Positions 24,837 to 33,817 of a stretch of DNA of 64,000 bases are shown here, piece by piece (position 1 is the stretch's first letter; each line of letters starts with the position of its first letter). Below the pieces are notes generated by a model. That model had not been told where the DNA came from. It saw only the letters and a program-made list of their open reading frames with translations, and made no database searches. The DNA lies in assembly GCF_007829955.1 (NCBI RefSeq), contig NZ_VIWX01000001.1:372001-436000 (forward strand). Direction: 5' to 3'. The stretch is from Saccharopolyspora dendranthemae (GTDB lineage Bacteria > Actinomycetota > Actinomycetes > Mycobacteriales > Pseudonocardiaceae). The position numbers were made by a program, and so were the translations under genes.

Positions 24837-26104
24837 TGCCCACCTACGACCACGATTCCCGGCTCCGGGACGACGCCTGCCCGGGCGCGGTGCGCCTGCA
24901 CCCGGCCGAGGACGGTGGCCTGGCACGGATCCGCGTTCCCGGCGGCAGGCTGACCGCTGATCAGCTGCGGTCGGTGGCCACTGCCGCGCACGAGCTGGGC
25001 CAGCAGCATATCGAACTCACCTCCCGCGGGAACATGCAGGTCCGCGGCTTGCGCGACGACGCGGGAGAGGAGTTGGCGCGCAGGCTCTCCGCGAGCGGAC
25101 TGCTGCCCTCCGTTCCGCACGAGCGGGTGCGCAACATCCTCGGCTCGCCGCTGAGCGGATGTGACCGGATCGGCCTCGTCGATGTCCAGCCGCTGGTCAC
25201 CGACCTCGACGACAGGGTGTGCGGTGATCCAGAACTCACCGCGCTGTCCGGGCGCTTCCTGTTCGCCTTCGACGACGGCCGCGGCGATGTCGCCGGTCTG
25301 GGCGCGGACGTCTCGGTCATCGCGGTCGGCCCGCACGAGGCCGCGCTGCTGCTGGCCGGGACCGACACGGGCCTGCGCACGCCCCCGGCGAGCGCCGCCG
25401 CGGTGATGCACGTCGCAGCCCGCGCGTTCCTGGCCGAGCGCGAGGCGCAGGACTCGGGCGCGTGGCGGCTCGCGGAGCTCGACCGGGGATCGCCGCGGGT
25501 GACCGCGCGGGTGCGGGCCGTGCTCGACGGCACCGAACACCCCCTCCGGCAGGGCGCGCCGCTGCCCGACCTGCCGGCACCGGAGTCGACCGTTCCCGCC
25601 GGCGCGATCGAGGGCGTGGACGGGCAGGTCACGCTCGCGACCGTGGTGCCGCTCGGCCGCTTGTCGGGCGAGCAGGCGGCCGCGCTCGCCGATGTGGCGA
25701 GCGCCGGTGCGGGCGAGATCCGTCTCACTCCGTGGCGCGGCGCGCTGATCCCGTTCATGCTCGACCCGGCCCGGAAGCACATGTCCACTGTGGAGCGCGC
25801 TGGGCTCGTGACCGACCCGATGTCGCCCTGGATCGGCGTCACGGCGTGCACCGGTCGCCCGGGATGCGGCAAGGCGCTCGCGGACGTGCAGACCGACGCG
25901 GCACGCGCGTTGCCGCTGATGCCGAGGGGAAAGGCCGTGCACTGGGCCGGATGCGCCCGCCGCTGCGGTGTTCCCCGGGGGGACGTCGTCGATGTGGTCG
26001 CCACCGAGGGCGGTTACCAGGTGAGCCACGGCGGTCAGGTCCGCACGCACAACGGCAACATCGATGACGCCGCCACCGCGGTGGCGGCGTCCCGGAGGGA
26101 ATGA
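24836..26104 (+). CDS. cobG: Precorrin-3B synthase
   Basis: A 422-residue member of the nitrite/sulfite-reductase fold family. CobG uses an iron-sulfur cluster and molecular oxygen to convert precorrin-3A to precorrin-3B, the step that prepares ring contraction. The N-terminal ferredoxin-like half has QHIELTSRGNMQVRGL. The cluster ligands are visible as ACTGRPGCGKAL and HWAGCARRCG (Cys-x5-Cys and Cys-x3-Cys). The GTG at 24836 is the only reasonable start, and the frame upstream is non-coding. It begins a plus-strand operon cobG-cobH-cobIJ. Confidence 0.93.
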   Translation: MPTYDHDSRLRDDACPGAVRLHPAEDGGLARIRVPGGRLTADQLRSVATAAHELGQQHIELTSRGNMQVRGLRDDAGEELARRLSASGLLPSVPHERVRNILGSPLSGCDRIGLVDVQPLVTDLDDRVCGDPELTALSGRFLFAFDDGRGDVAGLGADVSVIAVGPHEAALLLAGTDTGLRTPPASAAAVMHVAARAFLAEREAQDSGAWRLAELDRGSPRVTARVRAVLDGTEHPLRQGAPLPDLPAPESTVPAGAIEGVDGQVTLATVVPLGRLSGEQAAALADVASAGAGEIRLTPWRGALIPFMLDPARKHMSTVERAGLVTDPMSPWIGVTACTGRPGCGKALADVQTDAARALPLMPRGKAVHWAGCARRCGVPRGDVVDVVATEGGYQVSHGGQVRTHNGNIDDAATAVAASRRE

Positions 26105-26731
26105 GTGAACGACTACATCCGCGACGGCGCGGAGATCTACCGCCAGTCCTTTGCCACGATCCGCGCCGAGACGGACCTCTCCGGGCTGTCCCCCGAGGTC
26201 GCTCAGGTCGCGGTGCGCATGGTTCATTCCTGCGGGATGGTCGACATCGTCGACGACCTGGACGTCTCCGCCAACGCGGTCCTCGCCGCCCGCGCGGCCT
26301 TGCGGCGCGGTGCCCCGATCCTGTGCGATGCCAACATGGTCGCGGCCGGGGTCACGCGCAAGCGGCTGCCCGCCGACAACGAGGTGATCTGCACGCTGGG
26401 CGACCCGCAGGTCCCCGAGCTGGCGAGCGAGTTGCGCAACACCAGGAGCGCGGCGGCGATGGAGCTGTGGCGCGGTCGGCTCGACGGCGCCGTGGTGGCC
26501 GTCGGGAACGCGCCGACCGCGCTGTTCCGGCTGCTGGAACTCGTGTCCGAAGGGGCCGGGGTTCCCGCTGCGGTGCTGGGCATCCCGGTCGGCTTCATCG
26601 GTGCCGCCGAGTCCAAGGTGGCGCTGGCCCGCAACGACCTCGGACTGGAGTACGTGGTCGTGCACGGGCGTCGCGGCGGCAGTGCTCTCACCGCAGCCGC
26701 CATCAATGCAATTGCGAGCGAGGAAGAATGA
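26105..26731 (+). CDS. cobH: Precorrin-8X methylmutase
   Basis: A 208-residue CobH/CbiC protein that moves the methyl group from C11 to C12 to give hydrogenobyrinic acid. The catalytic histidine is in VRMVHSCGMVDIV. GAPILCDANMVAAGVTRKRL, GNAPTALFRLLEL and IPVGFIGAAESK are the other family blocks. The GTG start follows the cobG stop with no gap, and the stop overlaps the cobIJ ATG (ATGA), so translation is coupled through the operon. Confidence 0.95.
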   Translation: MNDYIRDGAEIYRQSFATIRAETDLSGLSPEVAQVAVRMVHSCGMVDIVDDLDVSANAVLAARAALRRGAPILCDANMVAAGVTRKRLPADNEVICTLGDPQVPELASELRNTRSAAAMELWRGRLDGAVVAVGNAPTALFRLLELVSEGAGVPAAVLGIPVGFIGAAESKVALARNDLGLEYVVVHGRRGGSALTAAAINAIASEEE

Positions 26732-28266
26732 ACGCAGCGGAAGAAACCAGCCCTGGGACGGGCCGACTTTGGGGCGTGGGCCTCGGCCCCGGCGACGAGG
26801 AGCTCGCCACCATCAAGGCCGTCCGGCTCATCGGTTCGGCGGACGTGATCGCTTTCCACAGCGCCCGCCACGGTCGCAGCATCGCCTACTCGCTGGCCGA
26901 GCCCTACCTCCCGGGCGGCCAGATCGAGGAGGCGCTGGTCTACCCGGTGACCACCGAGGGCACCGACCACCCCGGCGGGTACCAGGGCGCGATCGACGAC
27001 TTCTACGCCGACAGCGCCAACCGCCTCGCCGCGCACCTCGACGCGGGACGGGACGTCGTCGTCCTGTGCGAGGGAGATCCGCTCTTCTACGGCTCCTACA
27101 TGCACATGCACAAGCGGCTCGCGCACCGGTACCCGACGGAGGTCGTGCCGGCCGTGACGTCGATGAGCGCCGCTTCGGCCTCACTCGGCCGTCCGCTCGT
27201 GGAGCGCGACGAGGTGCTGACCGTGCTCCCGGGGACCCTGCCGAGCGACGTCCTCGCCGAACGCCTCGCGGGCACCGACGCCGCGGCGATCCTCAAGCTG
27301 GGGCGCACGTTCGGGTCGGTCCGCGAGGCGCTGGACAAGTCCGGCCGGCTCGACGAGGCCTGGTACGTGGAGCGCGCCTCGACCGAGCGCGAGCGCTTCG
27401 AACCGCTCGCCGAGGTCGATCCGGAGTCGGTCCCCTACTTCTCGCTGGCGCTGATCCCCAGCCCGGCCAACCGCCCGCAGGCGGACGGGACTCCCGCCGC
27501 CGCCCCTCCGGCGCCCCCGCAGGTGGGCGAGGTCGTGGTGGTAGGGCTCGGTCCCGCGGAGCGCTCGTGGTTGACCCCGCAGGCCCAGGACGCCCTGGCC
27601 ACCGCCGACGAACTCGTCGGGTACGGGCCGTACCTGGACCGGGTTCCGGCCAACCCGCGGCAGATCCGGCACGCCTCGGACAACCGCGTGGAGGCCGAGC
27701 GCGCGGAGCACGCGCTGGAGCTGGCGCTCAACGGTTCTCGCGTCGCGGTGGTCTCCTCGGGCGACCCCGGCGTCTTCGGCATGGCCACGGCCGTCCTGGA
27801 AGCCGCCGCGGACCCCAGGTTCGAGAAGGTGGACGTGCGGGTGCTGCCGGGCCTGAGCGCGGCGCACGCGGTCGCCAGCCGCGCGGGCGCGCCGCTGGGC
27901 CACGACTACTGCGTGCTCTCGTTGTCCGACCGGCTCAAGCCGTGGGACGCGATCGCCAAGCGGCTCACGGCCGCGGCCGAGGCAGATCTCGCGCTGGCGC
28001 TCTACAACCCGGCATCGCGCAGCCGCAAGTGGCAGGTCTCCGCCGCGCGGGACCTGCTGCTGGAGCACCGGAGTCCCCAGACGCCGGTCGTGATCGGCCG
28101 CAACGCCGGGTACGCGAACGAGCACATCACGGTGACGACGCTCGCGGAGCTCGACCCCGACGACGTCGACATGCGGTGCCTGCTGATCATCGGCTCGTCC
28201 ACCACGCGCGTGGTGCAGCGCGGTGACAGCACGATCACCTACACGCCGCGGCGCTATCCGGCGTAG
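26728..28266 (+). CDS. cobIJ: Fused precorrin-2 C20- and precorrin-3B C17-methyltransferase
   Basis: A 512-residue fusion of two S-adenosylmethionine tetrapyrrole methylases. CobI spans about residues 1-245 (GVGLGPGDEELATIKAV; CEGDPLFYGSYMHM). A Pro/Ala-rich linker (about 248-265) joins it to CobJ (VVVVGLGPAERSWLTPQAQ; SSGDPGVFGMATAV; LALYNPASRSRKWQ). The first half methylates C20; the second methylates C17 and contracts the ring. The fusion is common in actinobacteria. The ATG start overlaps the cobH stop. The last 13 bases overlap the end of the convergent cobK gene. Confidence 0.95.
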   Translation: MNAAEETSPGTGRLWGVGLGPGDEELATIKAVRLIGSADVIAFHSARHGRSIAYSLAEPYLPGGQIEEALVYPVTTEGTDHPGGYQGAIDDFYADSANRLAAHLDAGRDVVVLCEGDPLFYGSYMHMHKRLAHRYPTEVVPAVTSMSAASASLGRPLVERDEVLTVLPGTLPSDVLAERLAGTDAAAILKLGRTFGSVREALDKSGRLDEAWYVERASTERERFEPLAEVDPESVPYFSLALIPSPANRPQADGTPAAAPPAPPQVGEVVVVGLGPAERSWLTPQAQDALATADELVGYGPYLDRVPANPRQIRHASDNRVEAERAEHALELALNGSRVAVVSSGDPGVFGMATAVLEAAADPRFEKVDVRVLPGLSAAHAVASRAGAPLGHDYCVLSLSDRLKPWDAIAKRLTAAAEADLALALYNPASRSRKWQVSAARDLLLEHRSPQTPVVIGRNAGYANEHITVTTLAELDPDDVDMRCLLIIGSSTTRVVQRGDSTITYTPRRYPA

Positions 28267-29003
28267 TCGTCCAGCCACGCGATGGCGGCCTCCACGGTCG
28301 CCACGCGTGGCGCCTCGGGCGGCGGAGGTCGACGCACGACAATCACCGGCAACCCGAGCTCGCGGGCGGCCACCAGCTTCGCCGCGGTCATCTCCCCTCC
28401 GCTGTCCTTGGTCACGACCACGTCGATGCGGTGCTCCCGCAGCAGCTCCCGCTCCCCCTCGACCGCGAACGGCCCGCGTTCCAGCAGCACCTCAAGGCTG
28501 CGGGGACGCGGGGATTCCGGGTCCGGCGGATCGACGCAGCGCAGCAGGAACTCGTGATCGTCGAGGTCGGCGAAGGCGGCCAGCCCCTGGCGCCCGGTCG
28601 CCAGGAAGACCCGCCGCTCGGCCGGGGTCAGGGACTGCGCGGCCTCCGGCAGCGAGCTCACCCAGCGCCAGTCGTCGCCGGGCTGCGGCTGCCAGCCCGG
28701 GCGGCGGAGGATCAGCAACCCGCACCCGGTGCGCCGGGCCGCTCCGACGGCGTTGGTGGTGATCTGCTCGGCGAAGGGGTGGGTCGCGTCGATCACGACG
28801 TCGATCGCGTGCTCCTGCAGCCACGCCGCCAGGCCCTGCTCGCCGCCGAACCCGCCGACGCGGACCGCGCCGTCGGGCACCCGGGGATCGCGCACGCGCC
28901 CTGCCAGCGAGGACACTACGGTGTAGCCGGTACGTTCGGTGAGTTCCGCGGCGAGCCGCCGCGCTTCGCCGGTCCCGCCGAGGACCAGCACCGAGGTGCT
29001 CAC
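28254..29003 (-). CDS. cobK: Precorrin-6A reductase
   Basis: A 249-residue CobK/CbiJ protein that reduces precorrin-6A to 6B with NADPH. Visible motifs are VLVLGGTGEARRLAAEL at the N-terminus, DVVIDATHPFAEQIT, FLATGRQGLAAF, and VVTKDSGGEMTAAKL followed by the GLPVIVVRRP segment. It is transcribed toward cobIJ with a 13-bp tail-to-tail overlap. It is divergent from cbiD with about 32 bases between starts, so the two probably share a small promoter region. Confidence 0.95.
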   Translation of the reverse strand: MSTSVLVLGGTGEARRLAAELTERTGYTVVSSLAGRVRDPRVPDGAVRVGGFGGEQGLAAWLQEHAIDVVIDATHPFAEQITTNAVGAARRTGCGLLILRRPGWQPQPGDDWRWVSSLPEAAQSLTPAERRVFLATGRQGLAAFADLDDHEFLLRCVDPPDPESPRPRSLEVLLERGPFAVEGERELLREHRIDVVVTKDSGGEMTAAKLVAARELGLPVIVVRRPPPPEAPRVATVEAAIAWLDDYAG

Positions 29004-29035
29004 AGCACGACCTCCGCAAGACGGGAAACCTTGGA

Positions 29036-30133
29036 ATGACCACGCCCGCGAACGAAGGCGGAAAGCTCCGCTACGGGTGGACGACAGGTGCCTGCGCGAC
29101 CGCGGCGACGACCGCGGCCTACACCGCGCTGCTGACCGGATCCTTCCCCGACCCGGTGGGGATCGTCCTGCCCAAGGGGCAGACGCCGGAGTTCGCGCTC
29201 ACGCGCGAGAACCTGGCCGAGGACTCCGCGAGCGCGTCGGTCGTCAAGGACGCCGGTGACGATCCCGACGTCACGCACGGGGCCGTGATCAGCGCGACCG
29301 TGCGGCACGGCGAGCCGGGCTCGGGCGTGTCCTTCGTCGCCGGTCCCGGCGTGGGCACCGTGACCAAACCCGGCTTGCCGCTCGACGTGGGCGAACCGGC
29401 GATCAACCCGGTGCCGCGCCAGATGATGCGCGAGGCCGTGGACGGCGTTGCGGCCGCCCACGGCGGCAGCGGCGACGTCGTCGTGGAGATCTCCGTCGAG
29501 GGCGGCGAGGAGATCGCCACGCGCACCTGGAACCCGCGGCTGGGCATCCTCGGTGGACTGTCCATCTTGGGCACCACGGGTGTGGTCGTGCCGTACTCGT
29601 GCTCGGCGTGGATCGCGAGCATCCGGCGCGGTGTCGACGTCGCGCGGTCCGCCGGGCACCAGCACGTGGCCGGGTGCACGGGCAGCACTTCGGAGCGCGT
29701 CGTCAGCGAGGTCCACGGCCTCCCCGAGGACGCGCTGCTGGACATGGGCGATTTCGCCGGCGCAGTGCTGAAGTACCTGCGCCGCCACCCGGTTCCGCGC
29801 CTGACCATCGGTGGCGGCGTCGGCAAGCTGTCCAAACTGGCCCTCGGGCACCTGGACCTGCACTCCGGACGCAGTCAGGTGGACCTGAGCGCGCTCGCGG
29901 ACATGGCGCGCGAGATCGGGGGCGACGACGACCTGCTGGAGCAGATCCGCAACTCCAACACGGCTCTGGAAGCGTTGCGGCACAGCCAGTCCGCGGGAGT
30001 CGCGCTGGGCGACCTCATCGCCGAGCGCGCGCGGGTCGAGGCCGTCGCCGTCCTGCGCGAGGCGCCGGTCGCGGTCGACGTGATCGTCATCGACCGCGCA
30101 GGCACCATCGTCGGGCGGACGGCCGGCTCCTAG
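29036..30133 (+). CDS. cbiD: Cobalt-precorrin-5B C1-methyltransferase (CbiD type)
   Basis: A 365-residue CbiD protein, recognised from LRYGWTTGACATAATTAAY, GDDPDVTHGAVISA, GVGTVTKPGLPLDVGEPAINPVPR (quoted in part) and LPEDALLDMGDFAG. CbiD methylates C1 and removes the C20 unit, a step assigned to the oxygen-independent pathway. Here it stands beside cobG and cobN of the oxygen-dependent route, and no cobF is visible, so it probably fills the C1-methylation step. The start codon has a weak ribosome binding site. The gene faces cobM, 48 bases away. Confidence 0.93.
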   Translation: MTTPANEGGKLRYGWTTGACATAATTAAYTALLTGSFPDPVGIVLPKGQTPEFALTRENLAEDSASASVVKDAGDDPDVTHGAVISATVRHGEPGSGVSFVAGPGVGTVTKPGLPLDVGEPAINPVPRQMMREAVDGVAAAHGGSGDVVVEISVEGGEEIATRTWNPRLGILGGLSILGTTGVVVPYSCSAWIASIRRGVDVARSAGHQHVAGCTGSTSERVVSEVHGLPEDALLDMGDFAGAVLKYLRRHPVPRLTIGGGVGKLSKLALGHLDLHSGRSQVDLSALADMAREIGGDDDLLEQIRNSNTALEALRHSQSAGVALGDLIAERARVEAVAVLREAPVAVDVIVIDRAGTIVGRTAGS

Positions 30134-30181
30134 GCCCCGCTCCAGGACCGGGAACACCGGCCGCGCCGAGTCCTCCAACGC

Positions 30182-30925
30182 TCAGTCGCGCTGCCGCGAC
30201 GCGGAGTAGAGGCTGCTGTCCTGGAACTGCGACGCGGCCAGCGCCTCACCGACGACCAGCACCGCGGTGCGCTTGATCTCGGCGGCGTGGACCTGCTCGG
30301 CGATGTCCTTCAGCGTGCCGCGCAGGATGACCTCGTCGCTGCGGCTCGCGCGCGCCACGACGGCCACCGGGCAGTCCTGCCCGTAGTTGGGCACCAGTTC
30401 CTCGACCATCTGATCCACCCGCTGGATCGCCAGGTGCAGCACCAGCGTCGAGCGCGAGAGGCCCAGCGTCGCCAGGTCCTGCCCCTCGGGCATCGCCGTC
30501 GCTCGCGCGGCAGTGCGCGTCAGCACCACGGTTTGGGACACGCCCGGCACCGTGAACTCGCGCTTGAGCGACGCGGCCGCGGCCGCGAACGCGGGAACGC
30601 CGGGGACGACGTCGTAGTCCACCCCTGCCGCGTCGAGGCGACGCATCTGCTCGGCCATCGCGCTCAGCACCGACGGGTCGCCGGAGTGCAACCGCGCCAC
30701 GTCGAGGCCCTGCTGATCCGCGGTCACCAGCTCGTCGATGATCTCGTCCAGCGTCATCTTCGCGGTGTTGACCAGGCGCGCGTCCTGCGGGCACTTCTCC
30801 AGGAGCTCCTCCGGGACCAGCGCACCCGCGTACAGGCACACCGGCGCCGCGGCGATCGCGTTCTGCCCCCGCACCGTGATGAGGTCGGCGGCGCCGGGTC
30901 CGGCTCCGATGAAATGCACTGTCAT
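30182..30925 (-). CDS. cobM: Precorrin-4 C11-methyltransferase
   Basis: A 247-residue tetrapyrrole methylase starting MTVHFIGAGPGAADLITVRG. ATG 30923-30925 overlaps the cobL stop as ATGA and follows GGAAGG. Other blocks are CLYAGALVPEELL, VARLHSGDPSVLSAMAEQM and TVVLTRTAARATAMPEGQ, all typical of CobM/CbiF. It methylates C11 of precorrin-4. It is translated after cobL in a two-gene operon. Confidence 0.95.
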   Translation of the reverse strand: MTVHFIGAGPGAADLITVRGQNAIAAAPVCLYAGALVPEELLEKCPQDARLVNTAKMTLDEIIDELVTADQQGLDVARLHSGDPSVLSAMAEQMRRLDAAGVDYDVVPGVPAFAAAAASLKREFTVPGVSQTVVLTRTAARATAMPEGQDLATLGLSRSTLVLHLAIQRVDQMVEELVPNYGQDCPVAVVARASRSDEVILRGTLKDIAEQVHAAEIKRTAVLVVGEALAASQFQDSSLYSASRQRD

Positions 30926-32142
30926 CGCTTGCTTACCTTCCATGTCGTCACTGGCATCATCGTGCGCCACCCGGTGAACTTCCCGACCGGCGAACCGCGG
31001 CTGACCGCAGTGCGCACCAGCTCACCGCCGAGCCGTTCGTACCAGTCGGCCAGCACCGCTTCCGATTCCAGCGTCACCGCGTTGACCACCATCCTGCCGC
31101 CCGCCGCGAGCGAGTCCCAGCAGGTCTGCACGACTCCCGGGACGGTGACCGCTCCGCCGACGAAGACCGCGTCCGGCCGTTCCAGGTCCCGCAACGCGTC
31201 CGGCGCGGAACCGGTGACCACGTCCAGGCCGGGAACGCCGAGAGCAGCGGCGTTGCGCGCGCACCGGGCGGCTCGCTCGGCGTGCGCCTCGACGGCGATC
31301 GCGCGGCACGCCGGGTGACTGCGCATCCACTCGATGCCGATGCTCCCGGCACCGGCACCGACGTCCCACAGCAGCTGACCGGGCACGGGTGCCAAGCGCG
31401 AGAGCGTGATCGCGCGGATCTCGCGCTTGGTCAGCTGGCCGTCGTTCTCGAAGGCGTCATCGGGAAGCCCTGGCGTGCGCGGCAGGAGAGGCGCACCGGG
31501 CTCGGGACGCACGTCGATCGCGATGACGTTGAGCGGGCCGACCTCGGCGTGGGGCCACTCCCCCGCCACCCCGTCGATCCTGCGCTCGTCCGCACCGCCG
31601 AGCTGTTCCAGCACGCTCAACTCGCTGTCCCCGCAACCGCGTTCGGTGAGCAGGGCCGCCACGCTCGCCGGAGTCCGGCCGTCCGAGCTCAGCACCAGCA
31701 CCCGGCGACCCGGTTGGACGGAGGGGTGCAGGGTTTCCAGGGGTCTGCCCACCAGGCTCACCACGTCGACCTTGTCCAGCGCCCAGCCCATCCGGCCGCA
31801 CGCCAGGGACGCCGAGGACGGGTGCGGGATGACGTGGACGCGCTCCGGCCCGAGCAAGCGCACCAGCGTGCCGCCGATGCCGAAGAACATGGGGTCGCCG
31901 CTGGCCAGCACGCACACCTGGCGATCCGCGTTCTCCGCCAGCAGCGAGGGGAGCGCGTCGAGCATCGGCGACGGCCAGGAGAGGCGCTCGGCGGCAACGC
32001 CATCGCCCAGCGCGGCGAGCTGCCGCGTACTGCCCATGACGACGTCCGCCGCGCGCAGGGCGTGGTCGGCCGCTGGGGAGAGGCCGGGGGTTCCGTCGGC
32101 ACCGATGCCGACGACGGTCACCCGAGAGTCGGATTCACGCAT
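30922..32142 (-). CDS. cobL: Precorrin-6Y C5,15-methyltransferase (decarboxylating), CbiE-CbiT fusion
   Basis: A 406-residue fusion. The CbiE-like half (about 1-215) shows VVGIGADGTPGLSPAA, LASGDPMFFGIGGTL and IPHPSSASLACGRMGW. The CbiT-like half (about 235-406) begins TKREIRAITLSRLAP and has the SAM motif LLWDVGAGAGSIGIEWM. Together they methylate C5 and C15 and decarboxylate the C12 acetate. The start is ATG 32140-32142. Translation is coupled to cobM by the ATGA overlap. Confidence 0.95.
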   Translation of the reverse strand: MRESDSRVTVVGIGADGTPGLSPAADHALRAADVVMGSTRQLAALGDGVAAERLSWPSPMLDALPSLLAENADRQVCVLASGDPMFFGIGGTLVRLLGPERVHVIPHPSSASLACGRMGWALDKVDVVSLVGRPLETLHPSVQPGRRVLVLSSDGRTPASVAALLTERGCGDSELSVLEQLGGADERRIDGVAGEWPHAEVGPLNVIAIDVRPEPGAPLLPRTPGLPDDAFENDGQLTKREIRAITLSRLAPVPGQLLWDVGAGAGSIGIEWMRSHPACRAIAVEAHAERAARCARNAAALGVPGLDVVTGSAPDALRDLERPDAVFVGGAVTVPGVVQTCWDSLAAGGRMVVNAVTLESEAVLADWYERLGGELVRTAVSRGSPVGKFTGWRTMMPVTTWKVSKR

Positions 32143-32545
32143 CGCGACCCGCGCGTTCGGCCTGGTCGGCGATCACCGCGCGCTCCGGGCCGGGACCTCG
32201 CGCGCACCGATCGCCGGGACTCGCGGACGGCGCTCCCCGCACGGCCGCGAGATGCGGTCCGCTCTGCCGATCACGTGCACACACCACCACCCACGACGAA
32301 GCTCAGGACCGCCCGAGTCTAGTTGCCATCAACCGGCAACAGGGTGCCACCCGCTGCCGTGCCGTGCAGTAACGCCGGTCACCGAGATCGCCGATCCCGA
32401 TCACCAGCAGCCCGCCGCGCTGACTCCCCGACGATCCGCGCGCCTCCGCGCATCCGACCGAAAGCCTTGTGCGGCAGGCAGAACAGAGGTATCGATATGC
32501 GGAACCAGTGTGCTTGTGATCGGGAACACCCAACGAAGGGCTTCC
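32143..32545. other. Gene-free divergent region cobL / lipase
   Basis: About 400 bases separate the starts of cobL (minus) and the lipase (plus). I looked for a second cobalamin riboswitch here and found no B12 box. No convincing small ORF, hairpin or palindrome stands out; it presumably holds both promoters. Confidence 0.6.
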
Positions 32546-33463
32546 ATGCGCGTCTCTCGCCTCGTTCTCGCCGCCGTCGCCGCGGCCGTCATGACCGTCT
32601 CCGCCGCGCTCCCCGCCGCCGCCGACGAACCGCTCCCCGTGCCGTACCAGTTCCTGCCCTCCGCCATCACGGCCGGAGCGCAAATCAACGCACCGGGCAC
32701 GAACGACTGGGCGTGCAGACCGTCGCCCGAGCACCCGCGTCCGGTCGTCCTGGTGCACGGGACCGTCGGGAACAAGTCCACGAACTGGGCGACCTACGGT
32801 CCGCTGCTGAAGAACGAGGGCTACTGCGTCTTCGCGCTGACCTACGGCGCACCGGCCTCCTCGCCCACCGGCCACGACGCGCTCGGAGGCTTCGGCGACA
32901 TGCGGGCCAGCGCGGCCCAGCTGGCGAAGTTCGTGGACGAGGTGCGCGCGTCCACCGGATCCGACCAGGTCGACCTCGTCGGCCATTCGCAGGGCACGCT
33001 GATGCCCGCGCACTACGTCAAGTTCCTCGGCGGAGCGCCCGCGGTGAAGAACTACATCTCGATCGCGCCTGCGTGGAACGGCACGGGCACGGATCCCGCG
33101 CGGCCGCTGAGCGCGCTGGCGAACGCGTTCGGCGTGCAGCTCCCGGTGTGCGGGGCTTGCCCGCAGCTGCTCACCGGATCGGAGTTCATCACCGACCTGC
33201 ACGAGGGCGGCCTCGCCTCCCCCGGCGTGGAGTACCTCAACATCATGACCAAGTACGACGAGCTGGTCGTGCCATACACCTCCGGAGCCGCGCCGGGCAT
33301 GACGAACATCGTCATCCAGGACGTCTGCCCGGAGGACTTTTCCGACCACCTGCAGCTCGCGGCCGACCCCAACGCGGCCCGCCTGGTCCTCAACCGGCTC
33401 GACCCGGCCAACGCCCGACCCGTCGCGTGCCGCGCCCAGCTCCCGGCAGTGGGCGGCGCGTGA
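32546..33463 (+). CDS. Secreted triacylglycerol lipase/esterase (alpha/beta hydrolase)
   Basis: A 305-residue exported lipase. Residues 1-26 are a signal peptide ending in AAA before DEPLPV. The oxyanion strand is PRPVVLVHGTVG, the nucleophile is Ser148 in LVGHSQGT, and Asp (in MTKYDELVVPY) and His (in DFSDHLQL) complete the triad. Cysteines at WACRPS, GYCVFAL, PVCGACPQ and near the end suggest extracytoplasmic disulfides. It resembles Streptomyces class-2 type lipases that act on extracellular lipids. The start is ATG 32546; the ribosome binding site (AAGGG) is modest. Confidence 0.9.
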   Translation: MRVSRLVLAAVAAAVMTVSAALPAAADEPLPVPYQFLPSAITAGAQINAPGTNDWACRPSPEHPRPVVLVHGTVGNKSTNWATYGPLLKNEGYCVFALTYGAPASSPTGHDALGGFGDMRASAAQLAKFVDEVRASTGSDQVDLVGHSQGTLMPAHYVKFLGGAPAVKNYISIAPAWNGTGTDPARPLSALANAFGVQLPVCGACPQLLTGSEFITDLHEGGLASPGVEYLNIMTKYDELVVPYTSGAAPGMTNIVIQDVCPEDFSDHLQLAADPNAARLVLNRLDPANARPVACRAQLPAVGGA

Positions 33464-33817
33464 ACACCGACCCGCAGGCGGTGATCGGAGTTCGATCTTG
33501 ATGTCATTCACCACTGATCGCATCGCGAGGGCCGTCCGGAGCCCGTTCGGTTACTCACTGAAGTGATCCGATCGCAGTTGCGCCCAGGTTGTTAACCCGT
33601 GTGAGTGTTCGGGTTGAAGGTTCGGTCACCGCCGGTTACGTTGGTCGAGACATCACGGTCCGGTCACGGCGCTGCGGTCGCCCCCGCGCGGCGTCGTGGC
33701 CGGACCTTCCTCCCCGACACGGAAGGCGCACGTGGTCACCCTCCGCACCGCAGGCCGACGCTCCCCCGAGCCGGCGTTCGAAGCCGAGCAGACCTGCGGC
33801 GCGGACGTGCGCCCGTG
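33464..33817. other. Gene-free region between lipase and hydrolase
   Basis: A 6-bp stem, AACCCG...CGGGTT (33594-33615), may end lipase transcription. TTGAAG followed about 16 bases later by TTACGT is a possible promoter for the hydrolase downstream. No small gene is supported. Confidence 0.4.

Noticed and set aside
32143..32545. Second cobalamin riboswitch in front of cobL
   Set aside because: No B12 box (GCCACTG) or GGAAGCCGGT core on the relevant strand.
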